From contig ML664174.1 of the NCBI GenBank assembly GCA_007570785.1, forward strand, positions 2,751,054 through 2,815,053: DNA of 64,000 nucleotides, given 5' to 3'. The stretch's first letter is position 1, and every line of letters begins with the position of its first letter. The notes below the pieces were generated by a model. That model was not told the DNA's origin, did no database searches, and was given only the letters and a program-made list of their open reading frames with translations. Position numbers and translations under genes: made by a program. The DNA is from Antilocapra americana (Eukaryota > Chordata > Mammalia > Artiodactyla > Antilocapridae). Below are positions 35,736 through 46,870 of this stretch, one piece after another.

Positions 35736-36274
35736 AGGCAAAGCTAAAGAGGCCTTAGAGTCAAGACAAAGCAGATGTAGACTTGGAGGACAGGAAGACA
35801 GGAGGCTAGCTAACGGATGCCATCCTGGAGAGATGACCACAGACTCTGGCCAAGGTCCAGAAGAGCTGCCCACCTTTCCTATTGGAGACCTCACCGCACC
35901 CCTGTCCCCACAAACTCAGATGCCACTCTGAGAAAAAGCGTCTCATACAGAAATAAAGTTTAGTTACAGAAGAGTAAAGCTATATTTCCTGCACAGCTGT
36001 GTGTAAGGACTGTATGAGTTATGGCATCAGTGTGGAAGGTAACAGTTTACGAGGTATAAATCATGGAGGCCAATGAGGAGCACAGTCTACCAACTTTGTT
36101 TGAAAGAAAATATGTATGCATGTTTCTCTGCTTTGTTTGAAAAAAAAAATACATACGTAAAATGTTTCTTTCACATATATTCTTTAAGTTATAAACATGC
36201 TCCTGGTAAAAAGAATTCAAAGATGACCAAGACCAAGTTGAGTAAATAAAGGACCTCAGTCACCATTCCTTGTC
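35736..36274. other. Single-copy interval
   Basis: No gene or clear repeat. Confidence 0.5.
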
Positions 36275-36632
36275 TAGTGTGCGCTGAACTGTGTCCTCTT
36301 CCTGCCAAAATCGTATGTTGACATCCTACCCCCAGAATGTCGGAATGTGACTGCATTTGGAGACAGGATCTTTATAAAGATAGTTAAATTAAAATGAGGT
36401 CATTAGGGTGAGCTGTAATCCAATATGATAATGAGATATAAGAAGAGATTCAGATGCAGACACACACAGAAGGAGACAACGTGAAGACACAGGGAAAAGA
36501 TGGCCATCCACCAGGTCAGGAGAGAGGCCTCCTGAGCCAGGACGTCCACCTCCAAACTGCAAAGAAATACATTTCTATTGTTTAAGCACCCAGCGTATGG
36601 TACTCAGTTACAGCAGCATGAACAAACAAATA
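36275..36632 (+). mobile_element. MLT1-type LTR (MaLR)
   Basis: Solo-LTR-like: GAATGTGACTGCATTTGGAG, AAAATGAGGTCATTAGGGTG, GTGAAGACACAGGG, TTGTTTAAGCACCCAG. No internal retroviral genes. Confidence 0.75.
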
Positions 36633-36729
36633 TGCTATCTTTAACTGTTCTTACTCTCTATGAGTTTCCAAGAACCAGAATTCTTTCTTCCTTCTCACAT
36701 TTGGGGGAGGGAGGGTAGAAAGAGATGTA

Positions 36730-37085
36730 TATATTAAAATATTTATATTTAAAATAACTATTAAAATGTATGTATTTTTTAAAATTTATAAATTTTATGC
36801 ATAAAAATTGTATGTATAATTGTATCATAAATTCACTATTTTGAATATATTGTTTGATGAATATCAGTAACTGTATAAAATTGTGTAACCACCATCGCAA
36901 TCAAGCTAAAGAAGTTCTCAAAACTTAACTGTTTCCTGGTGACCCTTCATCATAGATTCTGTTCCCAATTTCATTTGTAGCTCTAGGCAACCGATGATCT
37001 GCTTTCTTTCACGATAGTTTTGCCTTTTTTATTAATAGAATTTCAGATAATTGGAATATTAGCTTTATGTTTGAGATTATTAAGT
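36730..37085 (-). mobile_element. Old L1 fragment
   Basis: Inverted old L1: TTGTGTAACCACCATCGCAA, AGGCAACCGATGATCTGC, ACGATAGTTTTGCCTTT. Confidence 0.65.
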
Positions 37086-37117
37086 AAAAAGACAATGTTG
37101 TACTTTATTCAATTACA

Positions 37118-37243
37118 CTTTTTATTTACAGGGAGGTAAAAATAAAATGCAAAACAAAACATGAGACAGGGATCTGAAAAACCTCTGCTGGAATCCTGGT
37201 GCTACCCTTGTGACCCGCTGGGCACAGACCCCTTGTCTATAAG
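37118..37243 (+). repeat. Inverted repeat, left arm
   Basis: 126 bp whose reverse complement recurs at 38250-38375. By hand alignment 110 of 126 positions match with no gaps, and most differences are transitions. Family not recognised. Confidence 0.9.
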
Positions 37244-38249
37244 ATGTTGCTGCCACCAGCTCCCTCTTGGGCAGGATCGTGAGACGTTGTCTCGATGTGT
37301 ATCCGCAACCTGCTCAGAAAGTGGTGGGTCTGTTCTGTTTACAATCATGATGTGCCCCAGATTAAAACCAGTTCCCTTCCTCTGAGTTGGAGGGCAAGTT
37401 CCCCGTATTTGCTGTTCACAAAGACATTGCCTCAAGAGGACCAGGACTTTTTGGAATTCAAAACCTGCACCAAAAATGAAGCCTCACCCTATATTTAGGC
37501 TATATAGTTTGGGAATATATACATATACATATTTATAGTTTTAGGCCAATTTTGAGCCAAGAATTAAGTTCCTTCCTTTTATCATCCTACATGAATACTG
37601 GAGTGGTCTGCCATTTCCTTCTCCAGGGAGTCTTCCTGACCCTGGGATCAAACCCATGTCTCTCTGTCTCCTGAATTGCAGGCAGATTCCGTGCAGCTGA
37701 GCCACCAGTTAATTGTTTACATCCCAGCACAAAATAAAAATTTATTTTAAAAAGTTGGTGGCCATCAGATAGGCCTCCGTAAAGATTTTCAGATAGGAGG
37801 AAATGAGATAAAAACATGAGGGGGGTTGTCAGTGCGAGAACTGGAAACAGGAGGCAGGCAACTCTTGCTGCCTAAGATGCTGGTCAGCTTCCTTACATTG
37901 CTGCCTGCACATGTGTGACCCTAGTAAGAAAACACCGTGACTACTCTCATAAGAGGGGAAATGCTTATCTGGCAGCACCAAGTTCTCCAGGTTTGCCAAG
38001 CCCTCTGGCACAAGCGAATTCTCCTTCAGCACATTCATGAGGAGCTTCTCCACCGCAGAATGAAAGGTTAATATGTAACAGAAGCTTTCTCCATCCTCAC
38101 TCAAGACTGAAAGAGGACAGGCTGAAAAGGGATTTGGGCCACGTTTACAAATTTGAGGGCAGCTCAGTGCTGTCTTCCCCACTTGTCCCACTGAAATCCT
38201 TTGTCCAACATCATGCTGAAGGTCCAAACCAGGTCTAAACACAGGACCT
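37244..38249. other. Spacer of the inverted repeat
   Basis: 1,006 bp. It contains a Bov-tA fragment and a 137-codon minus-strand open frame (37829-38242) with no domain that I recognise. Confidence 0.5.
37592..37707 (-). mobile_element. Bov-tA fragment
   Basis: Inverted 5' half of a Bov-tA: GAATACTGGAGTGG, CTTCTCCAGGGAGTCTTCC, GCAGCTGAGCCACCA. Confidence 0.88.
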
Positions 38250-38375
38250 CTTACAGACGAGGGGTCTGAACCCAGTGGGTCACAAGGACAGCACCAGGAT
38301 TCCAGCAGAGATTTGTCAGATCCCTAACTCATGCTTCCTTTTACATTTTATTTTCACCTCCCTGTAAATAAAAAG
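38250..38375 (-). repeat. Inverted repeat, right arm
   Basis: Reverse-complement partner of 37118-37243, the same length to the base. Confidence 0.9.
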
Positions 38376-39890
38376 AACAACTGAGGAGGAAGCTGATGGC
38401 TGACTGGGTGAAAATCTCAGCCCATCACCAACCAGTCTGGGGTCCCCCAGCAGAGTGAGTCAGGAGTGAACCTTGACCCCCAGCCCCACCTTCATCGAAA
38501 GGGCCTGAAAGTGCTATGTTCCTTTGTTGTCTGGAGTGTTAAATAAGAAGACATCTATCAAGGGCTGGTTCACCAAGAACAAAATCCTAACAACAAGACC
38601 CTCTACTGCGTGATTTAAGGGATACACGTCAACTGCCTGAAATTTTTCTCAAGAATTCTTTCATGAGAAACACCGAGGACACTTGGCTACCAGCTGCTGA
38701 AATCTCGTAAACGTGTGCCCTGACCGCTAGAACTGTTTTATAACAGCAGTTTTCAGATTTTCCTCCCCGAGCCATCCCTGAAAGAATTTTGCAAAGTGAG
38801 GCACCCCCTTATGTATTTTTAACATAACATCTAAATGTTTAGAAGGACATTGAGATGGCTGTGAGGATGTAATTACAGGTGTGAGGGAGATGACATCCAG
38901 GCTTGACATACATTTTTGACAAGATCTTGGCGAGTTGAATCATTCGGTTTACAGAAAAGGACAACTGTACAAGCAAAATGGAGAGCAAGGTATGCTTTCA
39001 GGTGGGCCAAGTTCTGGAAAAAGAAATGTGCAAGTTGAATATTCCCCTAAAAACACTCAGCCAAGTCCCCTCCACTTAATGCACCTGTCTTCCTCTTGCC
39101 CTAAGCTCTAGATTTCCCACTGACCTCCTCGGGAGCTGAAAGGAAAAGAGGATTCCAGGCAACATCTATGTCTCTAATACCCCAAACAGATCATTTCTAA
39201 CACCCTTTGCTTACTGACAATGACCAGTAAATGAACTTTAATAAAACAGAAATATCCACAAAAGGCACAATTTAGGCTAGATCGTACCACTCTGCCATAT
39301 AAAGTCTAATTTCTTGATTTGTCTATGTTTTTACTTCTAAAATCAAAAAAGCAACAAAAAGAGAATACATTTTATCATTAGAGCTCTTTCTAAAATTCAG
39401 TGTATACTTCATACATGAACTGAAACTTATATTTACCAAAGAAAAATATTACACTTGGCTGTTTTCATGGTTCTCACTTTTTTCAATTTCAGATACAAAA
39501 TTATTAAATAAAAGTATAAATTCCTAGTGGTCACAAAGAATGATGGAAATAAGTTCTGCTTCTTCATCTTCACCATCTCTGTTCTATCCATGTTTATTTT
39601 CACCAGTCATTTAAATAGTGACAAATGAGGTTTAAGACATGGACTGTACCTAACATCAAATTGTCACACATTCACTCTCACAATGAATGCTTGCTGCTAA
39701 GTATACTAGGAGGCCCTTATAACTCCTGGCTGTCTAAATTAACATCTGTGTAGAATATGAGGTTATTAAGAAGAGGCATTAAAATGTGCTAACTTGAAGA
39801 TATATATAATTTTATTCATTAGTAAGTGTTACAATTAATAACTCTTAGATCAAAAAAAAAACTTTTGTGGAAAGGTATTAACCTTTCCAA
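38376..39890. other. Single-copy interval
   Basis: No gene or clear repeat. 38900-38960 keeps a few CpGs (GGCGAGTTGAATCATTCGG). Confidence 0.5.
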
Positions 39891-39906
39891 CACTATTTAG
39901 ACTTGT

Positions 39907-40109
39907 GGGGCTTCCCTGACGGCTCAGATAGTAAACAGTCTGCCTGCAATGTGGGAGACCTCAGTTCGATCCCTGGGTTGGGAAGATCCCCTGGAGAAGG
40001 AAATGGCAACCCACTCCAGTATTCTTGCCTGGAAAATCCCATGGACAGAGGAGTCTGGCAGCCTACAGTTGCTGGAGTTGCAGAGTCTGGGCACAGACTG
40101 AACGACTTT
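39907..40109 (+). mobile_element. Bov-tA SINE with target-site duplication
   Basis: GGGGCTTCCCTGACGGCTC to ACTGAACGACTTT. CACTATTTAGA at 39891-39901 and 40110-40120. Confidence 0.96.
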
Positions 40110-40120
40110 CACTATTTAGA

Positions 40121-40899
40121 ATTGCAGGTGATAAAATATAAAGTAGAACAATAGTCATTCAGTTTTACTATTATTTTAAAATAATAACAGACAGTGCCCC
40201 CCTTCCCCACACCCACATCCTCAGTGGCTGCCTTTGGAGTGGAGAGCTCCTACAGCCAGCCCCACCTGTGGCTCTCCACTGGGGAGGGTGGGGTTCCTGA
40301 CCTTCCTCGGGGAGCATTAAAACAGAAGGAATAGGTGAGAGCTTAGTTTTGAAAATGAACTCTGCTTACTTCCTTCACAGTCTTGGTTAGAGCTGGACAT
40401 GGGACCCATCAAAGGAGGGTGTCAGTTGCAGGCAGGAATATCTCCTGTTGAAACCTATTAGTAAGTGGAATAGTTGATAACTGGATAATGACTAGGGAGC
40501 AGTCAGTTAGATGGATCATGTTCCAGGTTTGTTTACAGAAGCTTGACACTGTGGATAAAACACATAGCACCCAAAGTAGAACAGCCAGTTTGAAAATATA
40601 TAAGCTTGAATGGTTTTCAATGGTCTCCTGCCTTCTAAAAGCCCAAAGTTAGATGGATGAGACAGGGTATAATCCCAAAGCACAGCAAAGTCCAATTCAT
40701 CTTCTAAAAGTAAATGTGCTCATTTACCTCCATGTCATGACATACTTTTATTTTATGTTCCTTTAAAATATCCCTATCTCTCTCTCCTCTCCTAGACACA
40801 TAAACCTACACATGCTCATGTGCATATATACATAATTTTTACATTGCTGTAACTATAATATATGCATAGATAAGGTATTTTGCAAACACTTAAAAAAGT
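40121..40899. other. Single-copy interval
   Basis: No gene recognised. Confidence 0.5.
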
Positions 40900-40979
40900 T
40901 CATTGTAAAACACATCATCAAAATATTCATAAAAGGAATGCCCATTGGTCAATAAATGAATAAAGGAAATGTTTCATAC

Positions 40980-41012
<33 letters not shown>

Positions 41013-41395
41013 TACAATGCCATAATATTTAGCCATAAAAAAAGTGAAAATCCTATCATTTAGGACAATATGGATGGACCTTGAGGGCATTATACTAAGA
41101 GAAATAGAGGAAGACAAATATCATATGATCTCACATGGAATCTGAAAAAAAGAAATGAACACTTAGATACAGAGAAAAGACTGGCAGTTGCCAGATGGAT
41201 GGGTGAAATGGGTGAAGAGGTCAAAAGGTACAAAGTTCCAATTATAAGATAAATAAATCCTGAAGATGTCAACTATATTTAATACTATTGGTATTGGATA
41301 TTTGAAACTGCTAAGAGTAGATCGTAAATGTTCTCACAAGAAGAAAAAGTTTGCAACTATATGTAGTGACTGATGTGGCCTGTGTTAACACCCAA
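40900..41395 (+). mobile_element. Old L1 3' end with embedded microsatellite
   Basis: AATGCCCATTGGTCAATAAA, ACAATATGGATGGACCTTGA, TATGATCTCACATGGAATCT, GAGTAGATCGTAAATGTTCT. A (TA)n(CA)n microsatellite lies at 40976-41013. Confidence 0.8.
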
Positions 41396-41444
41396 TCTTT
41401 GAAATTTGTTGAGACTTATTTTATGGTCTATTATTAGCTTTCAT

Positions 41445-41655
41445 GCAAGCTTAGTTGCTCAGTTGTGTCCAACTCTTTGCGACCTATTGGACTACAGCCA
41501 GCCAGGCTCCTCTGTTTATGGGAATTTTCAGGCAAGAATACTAGAGTGGGTTATCATTTCCTTCTCCAGGAGAGTTTCCCAACCCAGGGATAGAATCCAT
41601 GCTTCTTATGTCTCTTGCATAGGCAGGCAGATTCTTTACCACTGGGCCATGGGGT
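41445..41655 (-). mobile_element. Bov-tA SINE
   Basis: Inverted: AGTTGCTCAGTTGTGTCC to TTCTTTACCACTGGGCCA. Confidence 0.93.
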
Positions 41656-41659
41656 TAGT

Positions 41660-41884
41660 TTATAACAAAGTTTCTGTTTAAATTCTGAGTTATTGGCTAT
41701 GTTTCAAATAGATATTCATTTGATCAAGCCTGCTCATTTTGTTGTTCAAATCTTCTATAAGGTGCTTTCTCATTTACTCTTTGCTTATCTATCAGTTATA
41801 CTTAGAAACAGGTATATTAAAATTTTCCATCATAATTAGGGATATGTTCATTTTTCTTTGCAGGTCTATCATTTTTGGTGTTTC
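41660..41884 (-). mobile_element. Old L1, part split by BovB insertion
   Basis: Inverted old L1 (CTATCAGTTATACTTAGAAAC, TCTATCATTTTTGGTGTTTC). It continues at 43037 after the BovB. Confidence 0.7.
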
Positions 41885-41893
41885 ATACATTGA

Positions 41894-43027
41894 GACTGGA
41901 AAATTCTGTCTACGGCCATACCACCCTGAACGCGCCCGATCTCGTCTGATCTCGGAAGCTAAGCAGGGTCGGGCCTGGTTAGTACTTGGATGGGAGACTG
42001 GAAAATTCTTATAGAGATGGATATAACAGACCACCTTATCTGCTTCCTGAGCAACCTGTATGCAGTTCAAGAAGCAACAGTTAGAACCAGACATGGGACA
42101 ACGGCCTGGTTCAAAATTGGGAAAGGAATATGTCAAGGTTGTATATTGTTACCTTGCTTATTTAACTTATATGCAGAGTACATCATGCTTAATGCTAGGC
42201 TGAATGAAATACAAGCTGGAATCAAGATTGGTGGGGAAAATATCAATATTCTCAGATATGCAGATGATACTACTCTTATGGCAGAAAGTGAAGAAGAACT
42301 AAAGAGCCTCTTGATGAAAGTGAAAGAGGAGAGTGAAAAAGTTGGCTTAAAACTCAACATTCACAAAAAGAAGATCATGGCATTCAGTCCCATCACTTCA
42401 TGGCAAATAGATGGGAAAACAATGGGAACAGTGAGAGACTTTATTTTCTTGGGCTCCAAAATCACTGCAGATGGTGACTGCAGCCACAGAATGAAAAGAC
42501 GCTTGCTCCTTGGAGGAAAAGTTATGACAAACCTAGACAGCGTATTAAAAAGCAGAGACATTAATTTGCAACACAGGTTCATCTAGTCAAAGCTCTGGTT
42601 TTTCCAGTAGTCATGTATGGATGTGAGAGTTGGACCATAAAGAAAGCTGAATACTGAAGAACTGATGTTTTTGAGCTGTGGTGTTGGAGATGACTCTTGA
42701 GAATCTTGGACAGCAAGGAGATCCAACCAGTCCATCCTAAAGGAAATCAACTCTGAATATTCATTGGAAGGACTGATGCTGAAGCTAAAACTCCAACACT
42801 TTGGCCACCTGATGTGAAGAGCTGACTCATTAGGAAAGACTCTGATGCTGGGAAAGACTGAAGGCAGGAAGAGAAGGGGACGACAGAGAGCGAGATGGTT
42901 AGATGGCATCACTGACTCAATGGATATGAGTGTGAGCAAGCTCTGGGAGTTGGTGACAGAGAAGCCTGGCGTTCTGCAGCCCATGGGGTCACAAAGAGTT
43001 GGACACGACTGAGTGACTGAACAACAA
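41894..43027 (+). mobile_element. BovB LINE 3' part with embedded 5S fragment
   Basis: 5'-truncated BovB inserted into an old L1. ATACATTGA at 41885-41893 and 43028-43036 is its target-site duplication. From 42010 it encodes RT remnants (RYADDTTLMAESEEELKSLL at about 42256-42315) and ends GACTGAGTGACTGAACAACA. A 5S rRNA copy interrupts its extreme 5' end. Confidence 0.93.
41908..41998 (+). pseudogene. Truncated 5S rRNA retropseudogene
   Basis: 5S rRNA is a component of the large ribosomal subunit. These 91 bases match mammalian 5S rRNA positions 1-91, identical as far as I recall that sequence. It starts exactly at nucleotide 1 (GTCTACGGCC) and lacks the last 30 bases, so the helix I partner and part of the box C promoter are missing. 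GAGACTGGAAAATTCT directly precedes it (41892-41907) and recurs at 41994-42009, overlapping its last five bases. There is no A-tail and no T-run terminator. It is not a functional 5S gene. It looks like a tailless retropseudogene. Confidence 0.93.
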
Positions 43028-43036
43028 ATACATTGA

Positions 43037-43416
43037 AGCTATGTTATTAGGTATATATAAATTTAGAATTTTTATATGTTTTTGGTAAACAAAACTTTTT
43101 ATTTGTATTTACTCACCTTTGTTTTTTCTAGTTGCATTATTTTGCCTCAAATTCTTTTTTTCTGATATTACTATAATCATGCCAGCTTTCTTTTAGTTAG
43201 TACTTTGTCTATTTTTCTCATTTTCCTGTATTTTAGGAAAATCTCTTATAAATAGCATATAGTGCGCCTTATAAAAAAATACAGTCTCACAATCCTGCTC
43301 TTTTAAATGCAGAGCTTACTATTTATGTATATTGTAATTACTCATGTATTTAGACCAATTTCTCACTAGCATATATTATGTATTTTCTTGATTTGCCTTT
43401 TCTGTTTGTGTGTGTG

Positions 43417-43451
<35 letters not shown>

Positions 43452-43540
43452 TCCTTTTTCATGCCTGTTGAATTAAGGTTTTTCTTCTCTCTCTGAGATG
43501 TTTATATCCTATTTCTGTGCTCTTGGAAGTCCCCTAGAAA
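43037..43540 (-). mobile_element. Old L1, continuation
   Basis: GCTATGTTATTAGGTATATA onward continues the inverted L1 interrupted at 41884. It includes a (TG)n/(CA)n microsatellite. Confidence 0.7.
43407..43449. repeat. (TG)n-TATA-(CA)n microsatellite, palindromic
   Basis: A TG run meets a CA run at TATA. 43407-43430 is a perfect 24-bp palindrome, and the CA run goes on to 43449. Confidence 0.95.
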
Positions 43541-43552
43541 ATTTAAGACACA

Positions 43553-44077
43553 GTGCAGTAGCCAGTAGAGTAACGGTCCCCTCCCCACCAAAGATATCCA
43601 CATTCTTTTCCTCGAATCTATGAATATATTACTTTATATGACAAAAGAAACTTGGCATATGTAATTGGGGATCTTGACGTGGAGGAGATTATCCTGGATT
43701 ATCTGGGGGGATGGGAGGGCCCAATGTATTACAAGGGCTCTTTAACACGGAAGAGGGAGACACAAAACTCAGTGGCTGAGTCATACACCCTAAGAAAGAT
43801 TTGGCTGGTGTTGCTGGATTTGAAAATGGAGAAGGGGGTCATAAGCCAAGGACTGTGAGTATCCTCTAGGAGCTGGAAAAGGCAAAACACACATTTTTTT
43901 TTCGGATAGTCTCCAGAAGGAACACAGCCCTACCAAATACCTTAATTTTAGCCTCATAAGACTTATTTTGAGCTTCTGACCCCAGTACTGTAAGATAATA
44001 AGTACGTGTTGATTCAATGATTTTGTTATTAGATTCAATTTGTTACAGTAGCAATGGCAAACTAATACAGATATAAA
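43553..44077 (+). mobile_element. MLT1-like LTR (MaLR)
   Basis: AAAGATATCCACATTC, GGAGATTATCCTGGATTATC, GAGCTGGAAAAGGCAAA, CTGTAAGATAATAAGT and AACTAATACAG follow MLT1 order. No internal genes. Confidence 0.7.
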
Positions 44078-44189
44078 TCTTAAAATCCATAGCAGTACTA
44101 TCCAATAATACATTTCTGTAGTTATGGGAATGTTGTATTTCTGTCCTGACCACAGGTGGCTATTGAGTACTTAGAACGAAGATAATTGG

Positions 44190-45130
44190 TTTTGCTTTAT
44201 GTAGTTTGTGTTTTTCAGATTAATCACTCTGTTCCTTACTTACTATTTCCTTTTGCATCTTAGACTTTCTCTGGGATAATTTTCCTTCTTTTGAAGTGTA
44301 TTCTATAGAAATTCCTTTAGTAAATATATGCTAATAATACATTCCCTTCATTTTTATATGATAATTGTGCTCTTGTTGAAAGATGGCTTCATTACATGTA
44401 GATCTTTAAGTGGTTGTTATTTTCCCTAAACCCTTGGAAGATTTTCTTCCACTGCCCTCTAGTTTCCATTTTTATATGCAAGGTCACCTGTCAGTCATTT
44501 TTTTGAATAAACAGTCTGTCCTTTCTCTCTAGTTGTTTTGAAGATTTTCTTTCTGTGTTTCTCCAATGTGAAGTGAATATAGCTAGATATAAATTTATTT
44601 TCTTTTATCCTGCTTGGAATTTGCTTGAGTTTTAGAAGCCGAGGACTGAAGTTTTAAATCAACTCTGCAAAATTGTTAACAAAATATCTTTAAATCAAGA
44701 AGGAGTAGAACAAATGGTGATGAATGATCCTTCCCATTTTTCTATTACTTCCGTCTGAAAATTTGATTAGGTGTTGGGATTTCTCACTTTTTTCTACCAC
44801 CTTTCTTTCATATTACTTCTGTGTTTGCCTTTCTGTACTATATCCTATGAATTTTCATCTGCTTTATCTTCTAGTTCATTATTTCTCATTTTAACTGAGC
44901 CAAATCTGCTGTTGAACATTTCTATTAAGTTTCTAATTTCAATTATTATATTTTTCATTTCTAGAATTTCCATTTGGCTCCTTATCAAAGCTCTTAGTCC
45001 TTTTTGAGAGTACACAATGCTTATTCCTTCAAGATATTTCCAATATCCTCTTATTTCTTTAAAAATATTAGGTAAAATATATGCAATATCAGATATTGAC
45101 CAGTTTAGACTTGCAAAATTAACAATTTCG
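44190..45130 (-). mobile_element. Old L1 fragment, probably same element as 43037
   Basis: Inverted old L1: GAAGATTTTCTTCCACTGCC, TATCCTGCTTGGAATTTGC, CTAGAATTTCCATTTGGCTC. Similarity fades after about 45130. Confidence 0.65.
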
Positions 45131-45942
45131 TATGCTCTGACCTAACAACTAGTCTATACATGATCATTTCAATGTTTGCAGTCTTTATGGGTTGGATTCT
45201 TCCATTTGTGCTTTCTTCTGACTTTCACTCATGCTAGCTTGCTCTCATACATTTCTAGAGATTTTTGCCTTTTTTTCTGGAAATTTTTGAGGTCCATATT
45301 TAAAGTGTTCCTTCAGACAGGAGATGTGTTTGTTTCTGCCAGGTACCTGGCAGCAGTACTGAATTGGAGAAACTTTATATTTTTTTGCTTGTCTTTTTTG
45401 GGGTGAGAGGCGGGTGGGGCACACAGGGTTTGGTGAGACACATCAGCAGGGTGAGATTTAGGATTTGGAATTATTTGGGGAGATATTTTTCCTTCTTTCT
45501 TTCACTGTAATAACAACCAAGGCTGAAATGATTATTCCTGTTACCTCCCTTTCTGAAGCTCTTTAACCCTAGTTCACCCAAAAATGGAATTGCCTCTCAG
45601 GGGTCTCTGAAGTGACTATTTCCCTACTCAATTTTATTTCTTAACACCCACATGTATAGGCTCTTAAAAGCCAGGCCCTGGACTACCTGGGATTGATAGA
45701 TGTCCCCTGAGAAAAGGCTAATCCTCTCATAGCTGACTTTTCTGGATTCTCACTTTCTAGCTTATAGCCTTGAAAGATTTATCTTACTTACTTATTGGTT
45801 CAGTGTTCTGATCAAAGGGTATTCTTCTGACATCTAGTTAGCTGTGCGACCAGAAACAGAAGTCCCCAATTCCTTTTATCACTAAACATATCTAGTTTAT
45901 CACAAAATCTGAACTCACTGAGGTACAAACATGAAATGATTT
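45131..45942. other. Interval of uncertain origin
   Basis: May be more of the old L1, but nothing recognisable. No gene. Confidence 0.35.
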
Positions 45943-45988
45943 TCAGTTCAGTTCAGTTCAGTCATTCAGTTGTGTGGACTGCAACACG
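45943..45988 (-). mobile_element. BovB/Bov-A 3' tail fragment
   Basis: TTCAGTTCAGTTCAGTTCAG then TCATTCAGTTGTGT, the inverted end of a BovB-related element, truncated. Confidence 0.75.
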
Positions 45989-46054
45989 CAAATCCTTCCT
46001 TGAAATAATTTCACTTTTCTCTAATCACTGCCCTCAAACATGTAAAGGCAGATC

Positions 46055-46250
46055 TCCTTTGCTACATTGACTCTGGGAAAAACTGAGGCCAGGAGGAGAA
46101 GGGGACAACAGAGGATGAGATGGTTGGATGGCATCATTGACCCAAGGAACATGAGTCTGAGCAAACTCTGGGAGATGGTGAAGGACGGGGAAGCCTCGCG
46201 TGCTGCAATCCATGGGATTGCAAAGAGTTGGACATGACTGAGTGACTGAA
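46055..46250 (+). mobile_element. BovB LINE 3' end
   Basis: GACTCTGGGAAAAACTGAGG to TGACTGAGTGACTGAACAAC. Confidence 0.92.
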
Positions 46251-46672
46251 CAACAACAATGACATGTTGGGTAGACCCTTTAGCTTTCTGGCCACTTGTG
46301 TTTAAATTTTAATCTCAATTCAAATCTTATTTCTTTTCCTTCTACTAGTACTCTTGAGAGGGACTTGTATTTGGGTGAGCACTGATATTTCCTCCTTCTC
46401 TCTCTTTTTCAGTCTTCATGGAGATCCTTCCTTGAGCCTTCAAGGGTCACAGGGATCCTGGGGACCATGTTCCATATCTTTCTCCTTGGATATCATACCA
46501 CACCATGGTCCCTATTTGCCTTGTGGTGTGAGCTGCCCCACCCAGCCTCTTAGCTTCAAGAAGCAGACATCACTCTTAGTTTACGTATATCTACAAAGTC
46601 AAAGACATACTTGCCAAGCTTCCCATGAATTTTTCCATAGTTTTCTTCCTGGTGGCAGAAATAAGAAAGAAC
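46251..46672. other. Single-copy interval
   Basis: No gene recognised. Confidence 0.45.
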
Positions 46673-46870
46673 TGGTTTCCCTGGTGGCCCAGATGGTAAA
46701 GAATCTGCCTGTAATGTGGGAGACCTGGGTTCGAACCCTGGGTTGGGAAGATCCCCAGGAGGAGGGCATAGCAACCCACTCCAGTATTCTTGCCTGGAGC
46801 AGCCCATGGATAGTGGAGCCTGGTGGGTTACAGTCCATGGGGTCACAAAGAGTTAGACATGACTGAAGCG
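46673..46870 (+). mobile_element. Bov-tA SINE
   Basis: GGTTTCCCTGGTGGCCCAG to ACATGACTGAAGCGACTTAC. Confidence 0.94.

Noticed and set aside
37829..38242. 137-codon minus-strand frame in the inverted-repeat spacer
   Set aside because: No recognised domain, no splice sites or promoter visible. Its length is within chance for 64 kb of six-frame sequence.
41908..41998. Functional 5S rRNA gene
   Set aside because: The last 30 bases, part of the internal promoter and the T-run terminator are missing, and it lies inside a BovB.
45943..46250. Twin-priming inversion of one BovB
   Set aside because: The inverted piece is the 3' tail itself, whereas twin priming inverts a more 5' segment. Two separate fragments explain it better.
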